NCBI GenBank assembly: GCA_002328745.1 | Contig: DCVQ01000025.1 | Coordinates: 69,881-133,880 of the forward strand | Source of the DNA: Actinobacteria bacterium UBA2184 | GTDB lineage: Bacteria; Actinomycetota; Coriobacteriia; Anaerosomatales; Anaerosomataceae | Direction of reading: 5' to 3' | Length of the DNA: 64,000 nt | Shown: positions 33,382 to 41,462 of the stretch, piece by piece | Layout of the letters: each line of letters opens with the position of its first letter | How positions within the stretch are numbered: the stretch's first letter is position 1 | Made by a program: the position numbers and the translations under genes | The notes under the pieces: model-generated | What the model was told of the DNA's origin: nothing | The model's input: only the letters and a program-made list of their open reading frames with translations | Database searches by the model: none

Positions 33382-34407
33382 CTACTTCCCCGGCCACGTC
33401 TCTTCAAGCCATCTCAGAAACGCATGGTCCGTGGATACCTTGTAGGACGTGATCCCAACGAACCCGTCGTGACGCACCAAGACGCCATACGACGCCGCAA
33501 GCTTCACGAGATGGAAAAGATCCTCACGATCCATGACCAGGTCACCCAAGGGAATGGGATCTGACCAGGGGTCGCCCGCCAACATGTTGACGATGTGCTT
33601 CAGAGCGGCCGGTCGGCCAAGACGAGACTCACCTTCGATAATGCGCTTCACGCGAGGAAACACCGTGAGCAGGTAGGCCCTCACCTCCTCCTGACACCCG
33701 TCAAGGTAGCCGTCAATCTCGTCTTGCTCCAGCGTGAACACACGACCGATGTCGGACAGGGGTATTGGGTCGACACGATCCAGGGCAGCCTTTGCGACCG
33801 GCTGAGGAGCGAAGCCCTCTCTGTGCGCAAAGTGCTCCTGGAGCTTCCGGATCTCATCGTCAGTGATCGAAGCACTGACTTCGCCGTCCACAGGCGCGAG
33901 GGGTTCCTCCACCACAACTTCACCGTTGAGCCCCATCGGAACATCTATGAAGGCGTCCGCAGCCCTCGACAAGTCGCCCGAGACGCCATCCCCCACTCTG
34001 ACCAGGCAGAACTCGCGTCCGGTGTTCTTCACACTCTGCGCGGCCTTCATGAAGTCACGATCGCCGGCTATCAAGACCAGCGAGTCAAACTCTAGGCAAC
34101 GAACCGCCCAGCTGATGTCGTCGATGATCTCCGGGTCGACCGTAGACTTGCGGTTCCCGCCGCCAACATGGACTAATGGGCACTGAATCTGGCGGAGCCC
34201 CGCCGACGTCTGATCGCGCTGGAAGTTCTCACCGAATCTGACCTGCTGATAGTCGCAGTAGCTCTGCGCGAGCGATATCGTGTACCCGCTTGATCGGACC
34301 AAATCCATCAACGCGAAGGGGTCGAACTTCTCACCCTTGCGGTTGAACTCACTCCATACGTAGTCAAGGTCGACCAGAACGATTGCCCGCTTCGTGCCTG
34401 CCGCCAT
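33382..34407 (-). CDS. NYN-domain (PIN-like) ribonuclease-type protein
   Basis: A 341-residue protein. Residues 1-165 are a NYN/LabA-like PIN domain: AIVLVDLDYVWSEF supplies the first Asp, and LVLIAGDRDFMKAAQ the second pair. The C-terminal half is helical and ends in a probable winged-helix domain (FHLVKLAASYGVLVRHDGFVGI). NYN proteins usually cleave or bind RNA. Start ATG at 34407 behind GGGAGGACAC. Its place downstream of AAA and protease genes suggests it is an effector or a regulated target of the conjugation system; that is inference. Confidence 0.82.
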   Translation of the reverse strand: MAAGTKRAIVLVDLDYVWSEFNRKGEKFDPFALMDLVRSSGYTISLAQSYCDYQQVRFGENFQRDQTSAGLRQIQCPLVHVGGGNRKSTVDPEIIDDISWAVRCLEFDSLVLIAGDRDFMKAAQSVKNTGREFCLVRVGDGVSGDLSRAADAFIDVPMGLNGEVVVEEPLAPVDGEVSASITDDEIRKLQEHFAHREGFAPQPVAKAALDRVDPIPLSDIGRVFTLEQDEIDGYLDGCQEEVRAYLLTVFPRVKRIIEGESRLGRPAALKHIVNMLAGDPWSDPIPLGDLVMDREDLFHLVKLAASYGVLVRHDGFVGITSYKVSTDHAFLRWLEETWPGK

Positions 34408-34516
34408 CGTGTCCTCCCTTTCATGCGAAGCAGCCGTCGCCACGCCCCTGCGCACGATGGTACCCTCCGCGTACGACACCGCAGAACCATCATGGTCCAT
34501 CGATGCACTCAACCGG

Positions 34517-35263
34517 CTATTCATGACCATCCGCCGTCTCGGCGCCCTGAGTGATGAGAAACTCGCTCGCCGCCAACAGGGCGGTTCGGTAGTCAGGCAG
34601 CGGATGCGGATCACTGCCGTGGGCGAGAACCGCAGTCCAAGTGAGTCCGACGCTGTGTGGACTCGACCTGAAGTCGATGGCCATGCCAAGGATCTCGTCG
34701 TCGTCACCGCAAATCAGCACACCGTGGCTCTGCGCATCGCAGAACCACATGTCTTCCGGAATCCCCAGAGCGTCTGCAATCCGGGCAGCCCATCGCTCAA
34801 GACAATGCTGTCCGAGCAGGATGAGTGAGACCCGGATTTCGTCTTGCTGCTCGACGCGACACGTCTCGTAGGCCTCTTGGTACGAGGAGGAGTACTCGGC
34901 CCAGGTCTCGTTCCAGCCATCATCATCCCGCGGCAACCCACGGCTCAGTGCAGAGTCCAACTTGAGGCGCTGCATTGTCGCGCGGCTCGGAGTCTCAGAG
35001 CAGCAGTCGATCGGATCGGCGCCGGCACGTATGCACTTGCGCCGATCTGAGCCGTACCCGCCGCACGCGACACACGGCCACACCACGAACACATCGCCGG
35101 GCCGACCGACAGCCCATCTATCCGTAACCCTGGCGAATTCCATCTCCACCTGCGGGAAGAACGGGCCTCGCACTCCGCTCGATCGACGTATGTCGTCGGC
35201 CCGAACCACATGAAGCGCCGGGACGATACCCTCATCGCTCGGAGTCTGGTGACTGTCGCTCAC
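34517..35263 (-). CDS. Unknown protein with a small Cys cluster
   Basis: A 248-residue soluble protein. An N-terminal WPCVACGGYGSDRRKC and IDCCSE region holds five cysteines within 30 residues, enough for a zinc site. The middle is helical (AEYSSSYQEAYETCRVEQQDE) and the last third has beta strands (GLTWTAVLAHGSD). No family recognised. It is in line with the M50 protease gene (22 bp) and the NYN gene. Confidence 0.7.
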   Translation of the reverse strand: MSDSHQTPSDEGIVPALHVVRADDIRRSSGVRGPFFPQVEMEFARVTDRWAVGRPGDVFVVWPCVACGGYGSDRRKCIRAGADPIDCCSETPSRATMQRLKLDSALSRGLPRDDDGWNETWAEYSSSYQEAYETCRVEQQDEIRVSLILLGQHCLERWAARIADALGIPEDMWFCDAQSHGVLICGDDDEILGMAIDFRSSPHSVGLTWTAVLAHGSDPHPLPDYRTALLAASEFLITQGAETADGHE

Positions 35264-35285
35264 GGGACTCTCCTCACTTCCAGAG

Positions 35286-35915
35286 TCAGATCCGCCACAG
35301 ACCGGTGAAGAAGTCGAGCATTGGCGAGACAGTGACCTCGAGCAGTCCCGTCAGAGGGTCAAGCGGCGTGAATGCGGTGAATGCGATGCACAGCCCGACG
35401 AGGGCGACGGATACCCACACGCCGTGTTCGAGATACCCATGAGTAGCCCGCTCAGGGAGCAGGAGGAGCAACTTCGAGCCATCGAGCGGCGGTACCGGTA
35501 TGAGGTTGAGTACGAACATGCACAGAGACATGATGGCCATCCAGAGGAGACCATTTCTCAGGAGGCCAGCACCCGGCAGAACACTCCAGAGAACCGCCGC
35601 CATGGCTCCAGTGACACCGTTCGCGAGAGGACCCGCAAGCGCCACCAACGCAAGATGCTTGCGGGGATGCTCGAACTGGTCCGGCTCTAGCTCAACCGGC
35701 TTTGCATAGGCGAGAAGAAAGTTGCCACCGGAGATGAGGAACAGGCCCAGCGGCAGGACCACCGTGCCGAATACATCCATGTGCCTCAGCGGGTTCACTG
35801 AGAGCCGACCTTGCGAACGGGGCGTCGGGTCACCACAGGCATCAGCCACCAGCGCGTGCGCAAGTTCGTGAACGCAAACGCTGAACGGAAGCACGACGAG
35901 CGGCCAGAAGTCCAT
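35286..35915 (-). CDS. Site-2-type membrane metalloprotease (M50)
   Basis: A 209-residue membrane protein with five or so hydrophobic segments. The zinc motif HELAH is at residues 16-20 in helix 1 (FSVCVHELAHALVAD). NPLRHMD is near the start of the second part and NLIPVPPLDGSKLL supplies the third ligand Asp. There is no PDZ domain. It would cut membrane-embedded substrates. Starts at ATG 35915, two bases after the AAA stop. The operon also encodes several single-pass membrane proteins that could be substrates. Confidence 0.9.
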   Translation of the reverse strand: MDFWPLVVLPFSVCVHELAHALVADACGDPTPRSQGRLSVNPLRHMDVFGTVVLPLGLFLISGGNFLLAYAKPVELEPDQFEHPRKHLALVALAGPLANGVTGAMAAVLWSVLPGAGLLRNGLLWMAIMSLCMFVLNLIPVPPLDGSKLLLLLPERATHGYLEHGVWVSVALVGLCIAFTAFTPLDPLTGLLEVTVSPMLDFFTGLWRI

Positions 35916-35917
35916 TT

Positions 35918-37762
35918 CTAGTTCCACCTGACCGACGTGGGGGCTGGAACGCGCTCGTCGTGTTCGAAGCCCCGTCCACTTGCGGCGGCTGACGCAGACG
36001 CGTGATCTGACTCTGTCCCCGGCCTGACCCGGACTCCCTCGAACGCGCCTCCGACCTCGATTGCATCGAGTCGCAGACACCCGGTGGTATCGGGGTGCTC
36101 GTGAAGGTATTGGGCCACGGGAATGGCGACGGCCTCGTGGACCACTTTGCGAAGTCCGCGCACGCCATTCGTTGCGCTGCGACCATGCCTCACCAGGGCG
36201 CTCACGAGGTTCTCGGAGATATCGAGCATCACTCCGCGGTCGGTGAGCCCCGGCAACCTCGAGGCGGTCTCCAGTTCGAGCCGGGCGATGTCTGATGCGG
36301 CCTCCTCATCCAGAGGGGGGAACACGAGAATTCGACTGACTCGGGATGCGATCGCCGGCCCAAGCATCTCGACGCACTCATGGCGTGTTGTCGCGTAGGC
36401 ACGACCCATGGCGGCAGCATCGAGACTCGAGCGAAGCCATGGCGCTGACCCGGTGTTCGTGGTCATGAACACGACGGCGTTGGCGCAAGAGACGGTCTCT
36501 CCTTGCAGGGAGGTGAGACGCCCTTCGAGCACCTGGTACAGCAAGTCCCGACCACTCGGGTGTAACCGGTCGATCTCGTCCAACAGCACCACCGACGCCG
36601 GGCGACGCGTCAGCCCCGTGATGAGGGAGTCCGATCCTCCCGAGAGCAGACGTTGAACGTCGAACGGCGTGGAATACTCACTGCAGTCGATCCTCCAGGG
36701 CTGAGTTCCGCGGCCCGCCAACAGCTCCTGCACCGCGCACGCGAGCGTCGTCTTGCCGACCCCCGGCGTACCTGCAAGAACGTATGAGAGCGGTCGACCG
36801 GGCGCCGAGAGCCCCAGGGCCATCGCGACCAGGTCATCTGCGACCGCCGCGGACGCTTGGTGCTGGCCCAGGACCGTGCGCTCCAGTTCGCCAAGGATGT
36901 CCTGCCCAGAGGGAACGTGATCGCTGCCGACCCAGCGACGGTCCAGCCCGAGCTCGGCCGCGCAGGCGCGTCGCACCGCCTCGACCTCCACGGTGCCCGC
37001 CCCTGAGGCGTGCGCCCCTCGCAGGAGGCGCATCACCGGACCGAGAGGCGCTTCGCTATCGAAGTGGCGGCGCGCGAGCCGGAACGCCTCATCTATCGCA
37101 GCTCCCGCATAGTCACCGTCGGCGAGTCCGAAGTTGACCACGATCCTGGTCTCGGTCTCATCCAGCGGAGGCACGTCCACGACGACGAAAGCGTCGGTGA
37201 AGTCCGGCTTGGACTCCTTGAGTCGCACCCATCCTTCGGGAGTCGTCGTTACGACCATGTGCATCATCGGGTGGTTCGCCACATCAACCAAGAGGTCTAC
37301 GAGGTCCAGGGACTCGTTGCGGCCCTGCCAGGCGCCGAGGGCCTGATGAATCGACTCGACCAGCACGATCGCGTCGCTCTTCACACGTCGCAGCAGAAGG
37401 TTCACCTTGATTTCGAGATTCCCAGTGTAGATGGCGCCGTCCATCCAGTGACGTACGCCGGTTCGATACACCGGCCAGGAGTTCGCATGCGCCCCGCCCT
37501 CCGACAACGCAAGAGTCAGCTGCGGATCCTCGCCCCAGACATCCGACCTGCGCAGACCGTAGGCGATTGAACGCTTGCCGACGCCGCTCCGACCAACGAG
37601 CGCGACGTTGCGGCCGGCGCGGAGGTAGCGAACCACCGGATCGACACGGTCGCATAGGACCAGCGGGGCCTTCGCCAGGCCCTTGGCGAACAGGGTCTCC
37701 ATCTCGGGGCCGAGTTCCTCCAGCCGAGATACCCGATCTAGCCTCTGCGGGGTCTCTTCCAT
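35918..37762 (-). CDS. ClpA/B-like double AAA+ ATPase
   Basis: A 614-residue protein with two AAA+ modules. Module 1 has GRSGVGKR (residues 57-64) and VLVESIH as a weak Walker B. Module 2 has AGTPGVGKT, VVLLDEIDR, FMTTNTG (sensor 1) and a C-terminal AAA_lid_10-type domain (GVRGLRKVVHEAV). It resembles Clp-type unfoldases but lacks the Clp N domain and a ClpP-docking loop I can recognise. ATG at 37762 with AAGGAAGGAC upstream. Likely job: remodelling or extracting conjugated proteins. Confidence 0.88.
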   Translation of the reverse strand: MEETPQRLDRVSRLEELGPEMETLFAKGLAKAPLVLCDRVDPVVRYLRAGRNVALVGRSGVGKRSIAYGLRRSDVWGEDPQLTLALSEGGAHANSWPVYRTGVRHWMDGAIYTGNLEIKVNLLLRRVKSDAIVLVESIHQALGAWQGRNESLDLVDLLVDVANHPMMHMVVTTTPEGWVRLKESKPDFTDAFVVVDVPPLDETETRIVVNFGLADGDYAGAAIDEAFRLARRHFDSEAPLGPVMRLLRGAHASGAGTVEVEAVRRACAAELGLDRRWVGSDHVPSGQDILGELERTVLGQHQASAAVADDLVAMALGLSAPGRPLSYVLAGTPGVGKTTLACAVQELLAGRGTQPWRIDCSEYSTPFDVQRLLSGGSDSLITGLTRRPASVVLLDEIDRLHPSGRDLLYQVLEGRLTSLQGETVSCANAVVFMTTNTGSAPWLRSSLDAAAMGRAYATTRHECVEMLGPAIASRVSRILVFPPLDEEAASDIARLELETASRLPGLTDRGVMLDISENLVSALVRHGRSATNGVRGLRKVVHEAVAIPVAQYLHEHPDTTGCLRLDAIEVGGAFEGVRVRPGTESDHASASAAASGRGFEHDERVPAPTSVRWN

Positions 37763-37837
37763 CGCGCGTGCGTCCTTCCTTGGGTACGAGGACGGGGCCG
37801 GAGAATGCGCGACCACCGTCCGGTACGCGCCTCCCGC

Positions 37838-37874
37838 CGTCGGTGGAGCGGGCCTTCCTCCCGCCCCACCGACG
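37838..37874 (-). other. Intercistronic hairpin
   Basis: CGTCGGTGG (37838-37846) and CCACCGACG (37866-37874) form a 9-bp stem, with CGGG/CCCG pairing inside the loop. It lies between the 49-residue protein gene and the AAA gene. It may attenuate or stabilise the mRNA. Confidence 0.5.
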
Positions 37875-37903
37875 CTCGTGCGAAAGGCACGTGCGGGATG
37901 TGC

Positions 37904-38053
37904 CTACTTCTTGAAGATCGACTTCACGTAGTCCTTCATCTCTGCCTTTCGGCCCGCCTCGGCCGCATGCCGGCTCCGCTCCTCGAACTTGCGACGCTCG
38001 ATCATTTCCTTGATACGCTGCGCCTCTGCGTCCCGAGTCGTCGTTCCGCCCAT
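37904..38053 (-). CDS. Small charged helical protein, 49 residues
   Basis: ATG at 38053 is preceded by GAAGGAGGTATCTCAG, one of the best ribosome-binding sites in the operon. The product (MGGTTTRDAEAQRIKEMIE at the N terminus, DYVKSIFKK at the C terminus) is a strongly charged single helix, rich in Lys, Arg and Glu. It has no GG tail and no ubiquitin fold. Flanked by hairpins on both sides, it may be made in higher amounts than its neighbours. Function unknown; adaptor or conjugation target are possibilities. Confidence 0.7.
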   Translation of the reverse strand: MGGTTTRDAEAQRIKEMIERRKFEERSRHAAEAGRKAEMKDYVKSIFKK

Positions 38054-38076
38054 CTGAGATACCTCCTTCTGGCATG

Positions 38077-38103
38077 GGGCGCCCGGCCCGTTGCCGGGCG
38101 CCC
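38077..38103 (-). terminator. Strong hairpin between two very small genes
   Basis: GGGCGCCCGGC (38077-38087) pairs perfectly with GCCGGGCGCCC (38093-38103), an 11-bp all-GC stem with a 5-base loop. No T tract. It could be a partial terminator or an mRNA-stabilising element. Confidence 0.6.
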
Positions 38104-38118
38104 ACGGGGGCTTGGAAG

Positions 38119-38232
38119 CTACTTGCTGAACCTGTGGCCGCAGTCCTGGCACTCATACGCCGGAGTGCTTGACTCGTCGACCGTGACGCCGATTCGCACG
38201 GTGTGTGTGCTTCCGCAGTTCGGGCACTTCAT
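38119..38232 (-). CDS. 37-residue zinc-ribbon protein
   Basis: ATG at 38232 to TAG at 38119. The product begins MKCPNCGSTHTVRIG and ends ECQDCGHRFSK: a complete four-Cys zinc ribbon and little else. GGGAGG lies 9-12 bases upstream; an in-frame ATG nine bases earlier (38241) is possible. Its ribbon resembles the C-terminal ribbon of the adjacent E1-like protein. It might be a free adaptor or a regulator. It is only visible by reading the gap between larger genes. Confidence 0.75.
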   Translation of the reverse strand: MKCPNCGSTHTVRIGVTVDESSTPAYECQDCGHRFSK

Positions 38233-38292
38233 GGGGCTCATCCTCCCTCCGTGTGGCTCGCAGGCGTGTGGGACCGTCTGGCTGCTGGGCCC

Positions 38293-39579
38293 TCAGGTGC
38301 CGACAGTCGTGTTCATCGAGCGATCGTGCATCGCAGAAGCAACCACAGCAGGCCCACCCTCCTTCCCGCACAGCGCGAGCGTGCCAGTCGGAAGCACGTA
38401 GCCCTGCCAGTCGCCTGCACTCGCCCTGAGCACGTGACGTTCGGGCAGGTGGTAGTCGGCGAGCATCAACCCGTCGCCGTCGTCCAGGTACGGGTGCAGG
38501 ATGACCGGGATGGTGTCCAGATCGCTCTCGGGCACCACGTACGCGCATGCTGCACAGACAAGGCTGCCGACGCGTGATGCTGCGGTCCTCGGCGTCGCCA
38601 CCACGTGGCAGTGAGGGCAGACCCACTCGTGAAGCACGTCCCACTGCACCTCGAGCGCCACATCCTCCGGTGCGCAGCCTAAGCTGCCTGCTACGAACGT
38701 GCGCACGTCCGAGATCATGGTGTGATCCGCGAGCGGATACTCGAGCGCGTTGGTCGCGTCCAGCCGCTCGTGGTGCTCGCAATCATCGCGACGCGTGAGG
38801 CGCACGCCCATCACCGGCCGCATAACGTCGAAGCCGTCCAGGAGGTACTGCATCCCGGCCACCGGCCCTGGGAACGCCGAGCCCTCCTCCCGTGCGAAGA
38901 TGCACTTGAGGACTTCGAGGCATGCGAGTCCTGCGGTTGCCGTTGCAGGCGCCACCAGCATCGGGATCTTCGCGCCGTGCTCGTCGAGATACAGGCCCTG
39001 ACACGACTTGCGGACGTCCTGTGCCAGACGTTCGCGGGGGTTGCCCCAGCAGGCGAAGCACGCCGCATCGGCATCGTCCGGCCACGTCACTGTGACCTGT
39101 CCGTAGAGCCCCTCCGTACCACACTCGATCACAGGCACGCCCATGAGCGTCGCGTACCTGTGCGGCCAGTAGCGCGCGGTGTAGTTGTCGGCGGCGAGCA
39201 CCACCACGTCGTACTCCGCATAGCGCGCCGCGCCGAAGCCGGTCACGATGTCCACGCACAGCGGTTCGAGCCGAACGTGGTGGTTGATTCGTGAGAGTTC
39301 CAGACAGCCGACCTCCACCTTGGGCACGCCGTCAGTACCGTCCCATCCCGCGGCAAGCGAAGGCTGCTTGCCGAGGTTGCGCTCCTCGATCACATCGAAG
39401 TCCGCGATAGCGAGCGTCCCGATCCCGAGCGTCACGAGCGTGCGGCAGATCGGGTCGCCGAGCACGCCATAGCCGATCACGAGCACCCGGGCGGCCGACA
39501 GCCGCTCCTGGTCCCAGCCCTTGATGAGCGCCTGACTCGCGTATCTCCCGAGCTCCCCGCCCATCGCGCCATTGCCCAT
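38293..39579 (-). CDS. E1-like ubiquitin-activating enzyme (ThiF/MoeB/HesA fold) with zinc ribbon
   Basis: A 428-residue protein. Adenylation domain: GYGVLG (36-41), ADFDVIEERN (60-68), Lys87 and Asp131 in AADNYTARY. A CFAC zinc knuckle (174-177) precedes C193 in RKSCQG, which aligns with the thioester-forming Cys of MoeB-like E1s. The C terminus adds a second pair, CPHC and CAAC, as a zinc ribbon. It should adenylate the C-terminal Gly of the ubiquitin-like protein and pass it to the E2. The start is the ATG overlapping the JAMM stop (TAATG) with GAGAGGGGG upstream; the long upstream frame is a shadow. Confidence 0.88.
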   Translation of the reverse strand: MGNGAMGGELGRYASQALIKGWDQERLSAARVLVIGYGVLGDPICRTLVTLGIGTLAIADFDVIEERNLGKQPSLAAGWDGTDGVPKVEVGCLELSRINHHVRLEPLCVDIVTGFGAARYAEYDVVVLAADNYTARYWPHRYATLMGVPVIECGTEGLYGQVTVTWPDDADAACFACWGNPRERLAQDVRKSCQGLYLDEHGAKIPMLVAPATATAGLACLEVLKCIFAREEGSAFPGPVAGMQYLLDGFDVMRPVMGVRLTRRDDCEHHERLDATNALEYPLADHTMISDVRTFVAGSLGCAPEDVALEVQWDVLHEWVCPHCHVVATPRTAASRVGSLVCAACAYVVPESDLDTIPVILHPYLDDGDGLMLADYHLPERHVLRASAGDWQGYVLPTGTLALCGKEGGPAVVASAMHDRSMNTTVGT

Positions 39580-40163
39580 TACCACGTCGGGACCCCCTCT
39601 CTCCATATCCGACACGCGGCCTGCTCGCGCAGGTGCCACTGCAGCTCGCTGTCCAGACCCGACCACACATGGGCAGGGAGGCGGGCATCCGGCCGGAGGC
39701 CGTCGTCCGTCCACCCGAAGAACGCGCGCTGCGGCCCGGGAGGCGCTACCACGTAGCTCACCTGCCACGGCAGCGAGAACTGCGTCTGTGCGTTATCCAC
39801 ATCGGTGCCGCTCATGAACACGTGCATGTTCGGGTGGGAGTGCCACCACCCCACCACGAGCGGGTCGCGCCCCAGCGCATCCAAACCGAGCCGGTGCCAC
39901 GCTTCCCGACAACCGGCCCACGCCGGGCCGTACGCCTCGGCGGGCATCTCGACGTGGATCGCACTACCCGTCTGCCCTGCCGCCAGGTCGGCGTGCACGA
40001 TCCACACCCCCCGCTCGCCGGCCACCGTCTCGAACGGAAGCCCGAAGAGCAGCCCGATCACCTCGGTGCCGGAGGCCTTCGTGGCGCGCCCTGCGAAGCG
40101 GTCGATCGCTGCAGCAGCGCTACGCGAGATGATCACGCCGTCCAGGTGCGTGCGATCGGTCAT
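39579..40163 (-). CDS. JAMM/MPN+ metalloprotease (JAB1-like deubiquitinase)
   Basis: A 194-residue protein with an intact JAMM active site: Glu34 in GTEVIGLLFG and H108-S-H110-P followed by S118-x-x-D121 (WWHSHPN ... SGTD). JAMM enzymes cut isopeptide bonds or trim precursors after a Gly. Next to a ubiquitin-like protein with a GG motif and a tail, it is the probable processing and deconjugating enzyme. Start ATG 40163 overlaps the previous stop (TGATG); a GTG three bases earlier is possible. It is coupled to the E1-like gene by a one-base overlap. Confidence 0.9.
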   Translation of the reverse strand: MTDRTHLDGVIISRSAAAAIDRFAGRATKASGTEVIGLLFGLPFETVAGERGVWIVHADLAAGQTGSAIHVEMPAEAYGPAWAGCREAWHRLGLDALGRDPLVVGWWHSHPNMHVFMSGTDVDNAQTQFSLPWQVSYVVAPPGPQRAFFGWTDDGLRPDARLPAHVWSGLDSELQWHLREQAACRIWREGVPTW

Positions 40164-40891
40164 CACTGCCGCCCCCCCACGCGCGCCGCGTCACCGACGA
40201 CATCGCTCGTGTCCGTCGTGACCGCCGACGAGGCAGGACGCGGGCTCGTCGTCGCCACCTCAGACGCAGCGGGCGCCTTGGACCTGGTAGCCGTCGCCGG
40301 CGTCACCGGGTCCTCGGCCACCTTCTCATCGGGTGTCGTGAGGACGGCACCCTCGGCCGAGGCGCTCGACCCGACCGCCGCGAATCCGCCCGCCTCAATG
40401 AGCTGCACGGTGAACGGCACCGCTACGAACGGCCCGACAGCGGCGACCACAAGCAACACCCAGAGCATCGGCGGAACCGAGACGCGAACGACGGACCGCC
40501 GAGCCTCACGGCGCGCCGCATGCCGAGCGCCGCGCACGCGGACACGTTCGCCGGCGACCACGCCGATTGGAGCGGCAACGGTCGGCCGGGCGCCCTCAAC
40601 GCTCGAGACGGGAGCGGCCGCTGGTCGCTGCCTGACAACCGGGCCGATCGGCTGAACGTGATCGGGCGCCGGCCGGGCGGGCCGTGCCTGTTCGTGCGTC
40701 GTCGCCTGCGGACGGGCGGGCATCTCGGTCCACGTCGGCATGCCCAGCGACGCAAGCGGTTCGAGTTCGGAGGCGGACGGCGCGGCGATGCGCTGTGGCG
40801 CATCGAGCCTCCGCAGATCACCGATCGGAGTCACAAGCGGTGCCTCACCCACCGGCAGCACCGGACCCGTGTCGCCCGTGTACGTATTCAT
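40163..40891 (-). CDS. Single-pass membrane protein with long Pro/Ala-rich arms
   Basis: A 242-residue protein. Residues 1-130 are low-complexity, rich in Ala, Pro and Arg, with an Arg-rich patch just before one transmembrane helix (PPMLWVLLVVAAVGPFVAVPF, about 140-160). The last 80 residues are Ala/Thr/Ser-rich and likely outside. The phrase PLVTPIGDL at the N terminus resembles PLVTPISPV in the neighbouring RING-type protein. It has no enzymatic motif and is perhaps a membrane scaffold for the conjugation machinery. Start ATG at 40891 behind AAGGGGTG. Confidence 0.72.
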   Translation of the reverse strand: MNTYTGDTGPVLPVGEAPLVTPIGDLRRLDAPQRIAAPSASELEPLASLGMPTWTEMPARPQATTHEQARPARPAPDHVQPIGPVVRQRPAAAPVSSVEGARPTVAAPIGVVAGERVRVRGARHAARREARRSVVRVSVPPMLWVLLVVAAVGPFVAVPFTVQLIEAGGFAAVGSSASAEGAVLTTPDEKVAEDPVTPATATRSKAPAASEVATTSPRPASSAVTTDTSDVVGDAARVGGRQ

Positions 40892-40956
40892 TCTCAACAC
40901 CCCTTTCGATCTGGTCGTGGGTGACAGTCGGCCTAGACTTCAGTTCGCACGCACCG

Positions 40957-41460
40957 CTACGCACAGCTCGCGCAGCGGCCACCCATGGAAGCGCGACACT
41001 CGGCGTGCTCCGCATGCCCGCGCTCGCACGACACTCCTTCGTCAGGCCCCACCGGCTGCGCACACCAGCCGCAGATGACGACCGCGGCAGACGGCCGTGA
41101 CTGCATGGCCGTACCGGCGGGACGAACTGGAGAGATCGGCGTGACGAGCGGGGCCTGCGCGATCGCGGCCGCGACCGGCTGAGGCGCGACCGGCGTCAGC
41201 CGTAACGGGGCATCCGACCAGGTAGGGTCGCTGTGGGAATACTGGTAGGTCGGCTGCGCTGCCTGCGACGGTGCAGTCACGCTCGAGATCCGCGTGGCGA
41301 GTCGCTGCAGACGCAGCTCGCGGCGGCGCCTCCACCACCTGCGAAGACCACGCCCGCCGGCCGCGAACAGGCCGCGCGCCAACCAACACACCATCGCGAG
41401 CCCAAACACGAGGACCATCCACACCGGCACCGGCTCGGTAAGCCAAGTCATCGTGATCAC
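40957..41460 (-). CDS. Membrane-anchored RING-H2-like protein (candidate E3 ligase)
   Basis: A 167-residue protein. A transmembrane helix comes first (VWMVLVFGLAMVCWLARGL), then an Arg-rich stretch, a Pro-rich linker and a C-terminal binuclear zinc finger with spacing C-x2-C-x11-C-x3-H-x2-H-x2-C-x7-C-x2-C. That is the C3H2C3 pattern of RING-H2 E3 ligases. The gene directly follows the UBL-E2 fusion gene, its natural partner, just before the stop/start junction at 41460-41463. GTG at 41460 is used; ATG at 41451 is an alternative. A second protein of the same design is at 47680-48294. Confidence 0.8.
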   Translation of the reverse strand: MITMTWLTEPVPVWMVLVFGLAMVCWLARGLFAAGGRGLRRWWRRRRELRLQRLATRISSVTAPSQAAQPTYQYSHSDPTWSDAPLRLTPVAPQPVAAAIAQAPLVTPISPVRPAGTAMQSRPSAAVVICGWCAQPVGPDEGVSCERGHAEHAECRASMGGRCASCA

Positions 41461-41462
41461 GC

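Noticed and set aside
37904..38053. A second ubiquitin-like modifier
   Set aside because: The 49-residue product is a single charged helix with GG only at the N terminus and no beta-grasp pattern.
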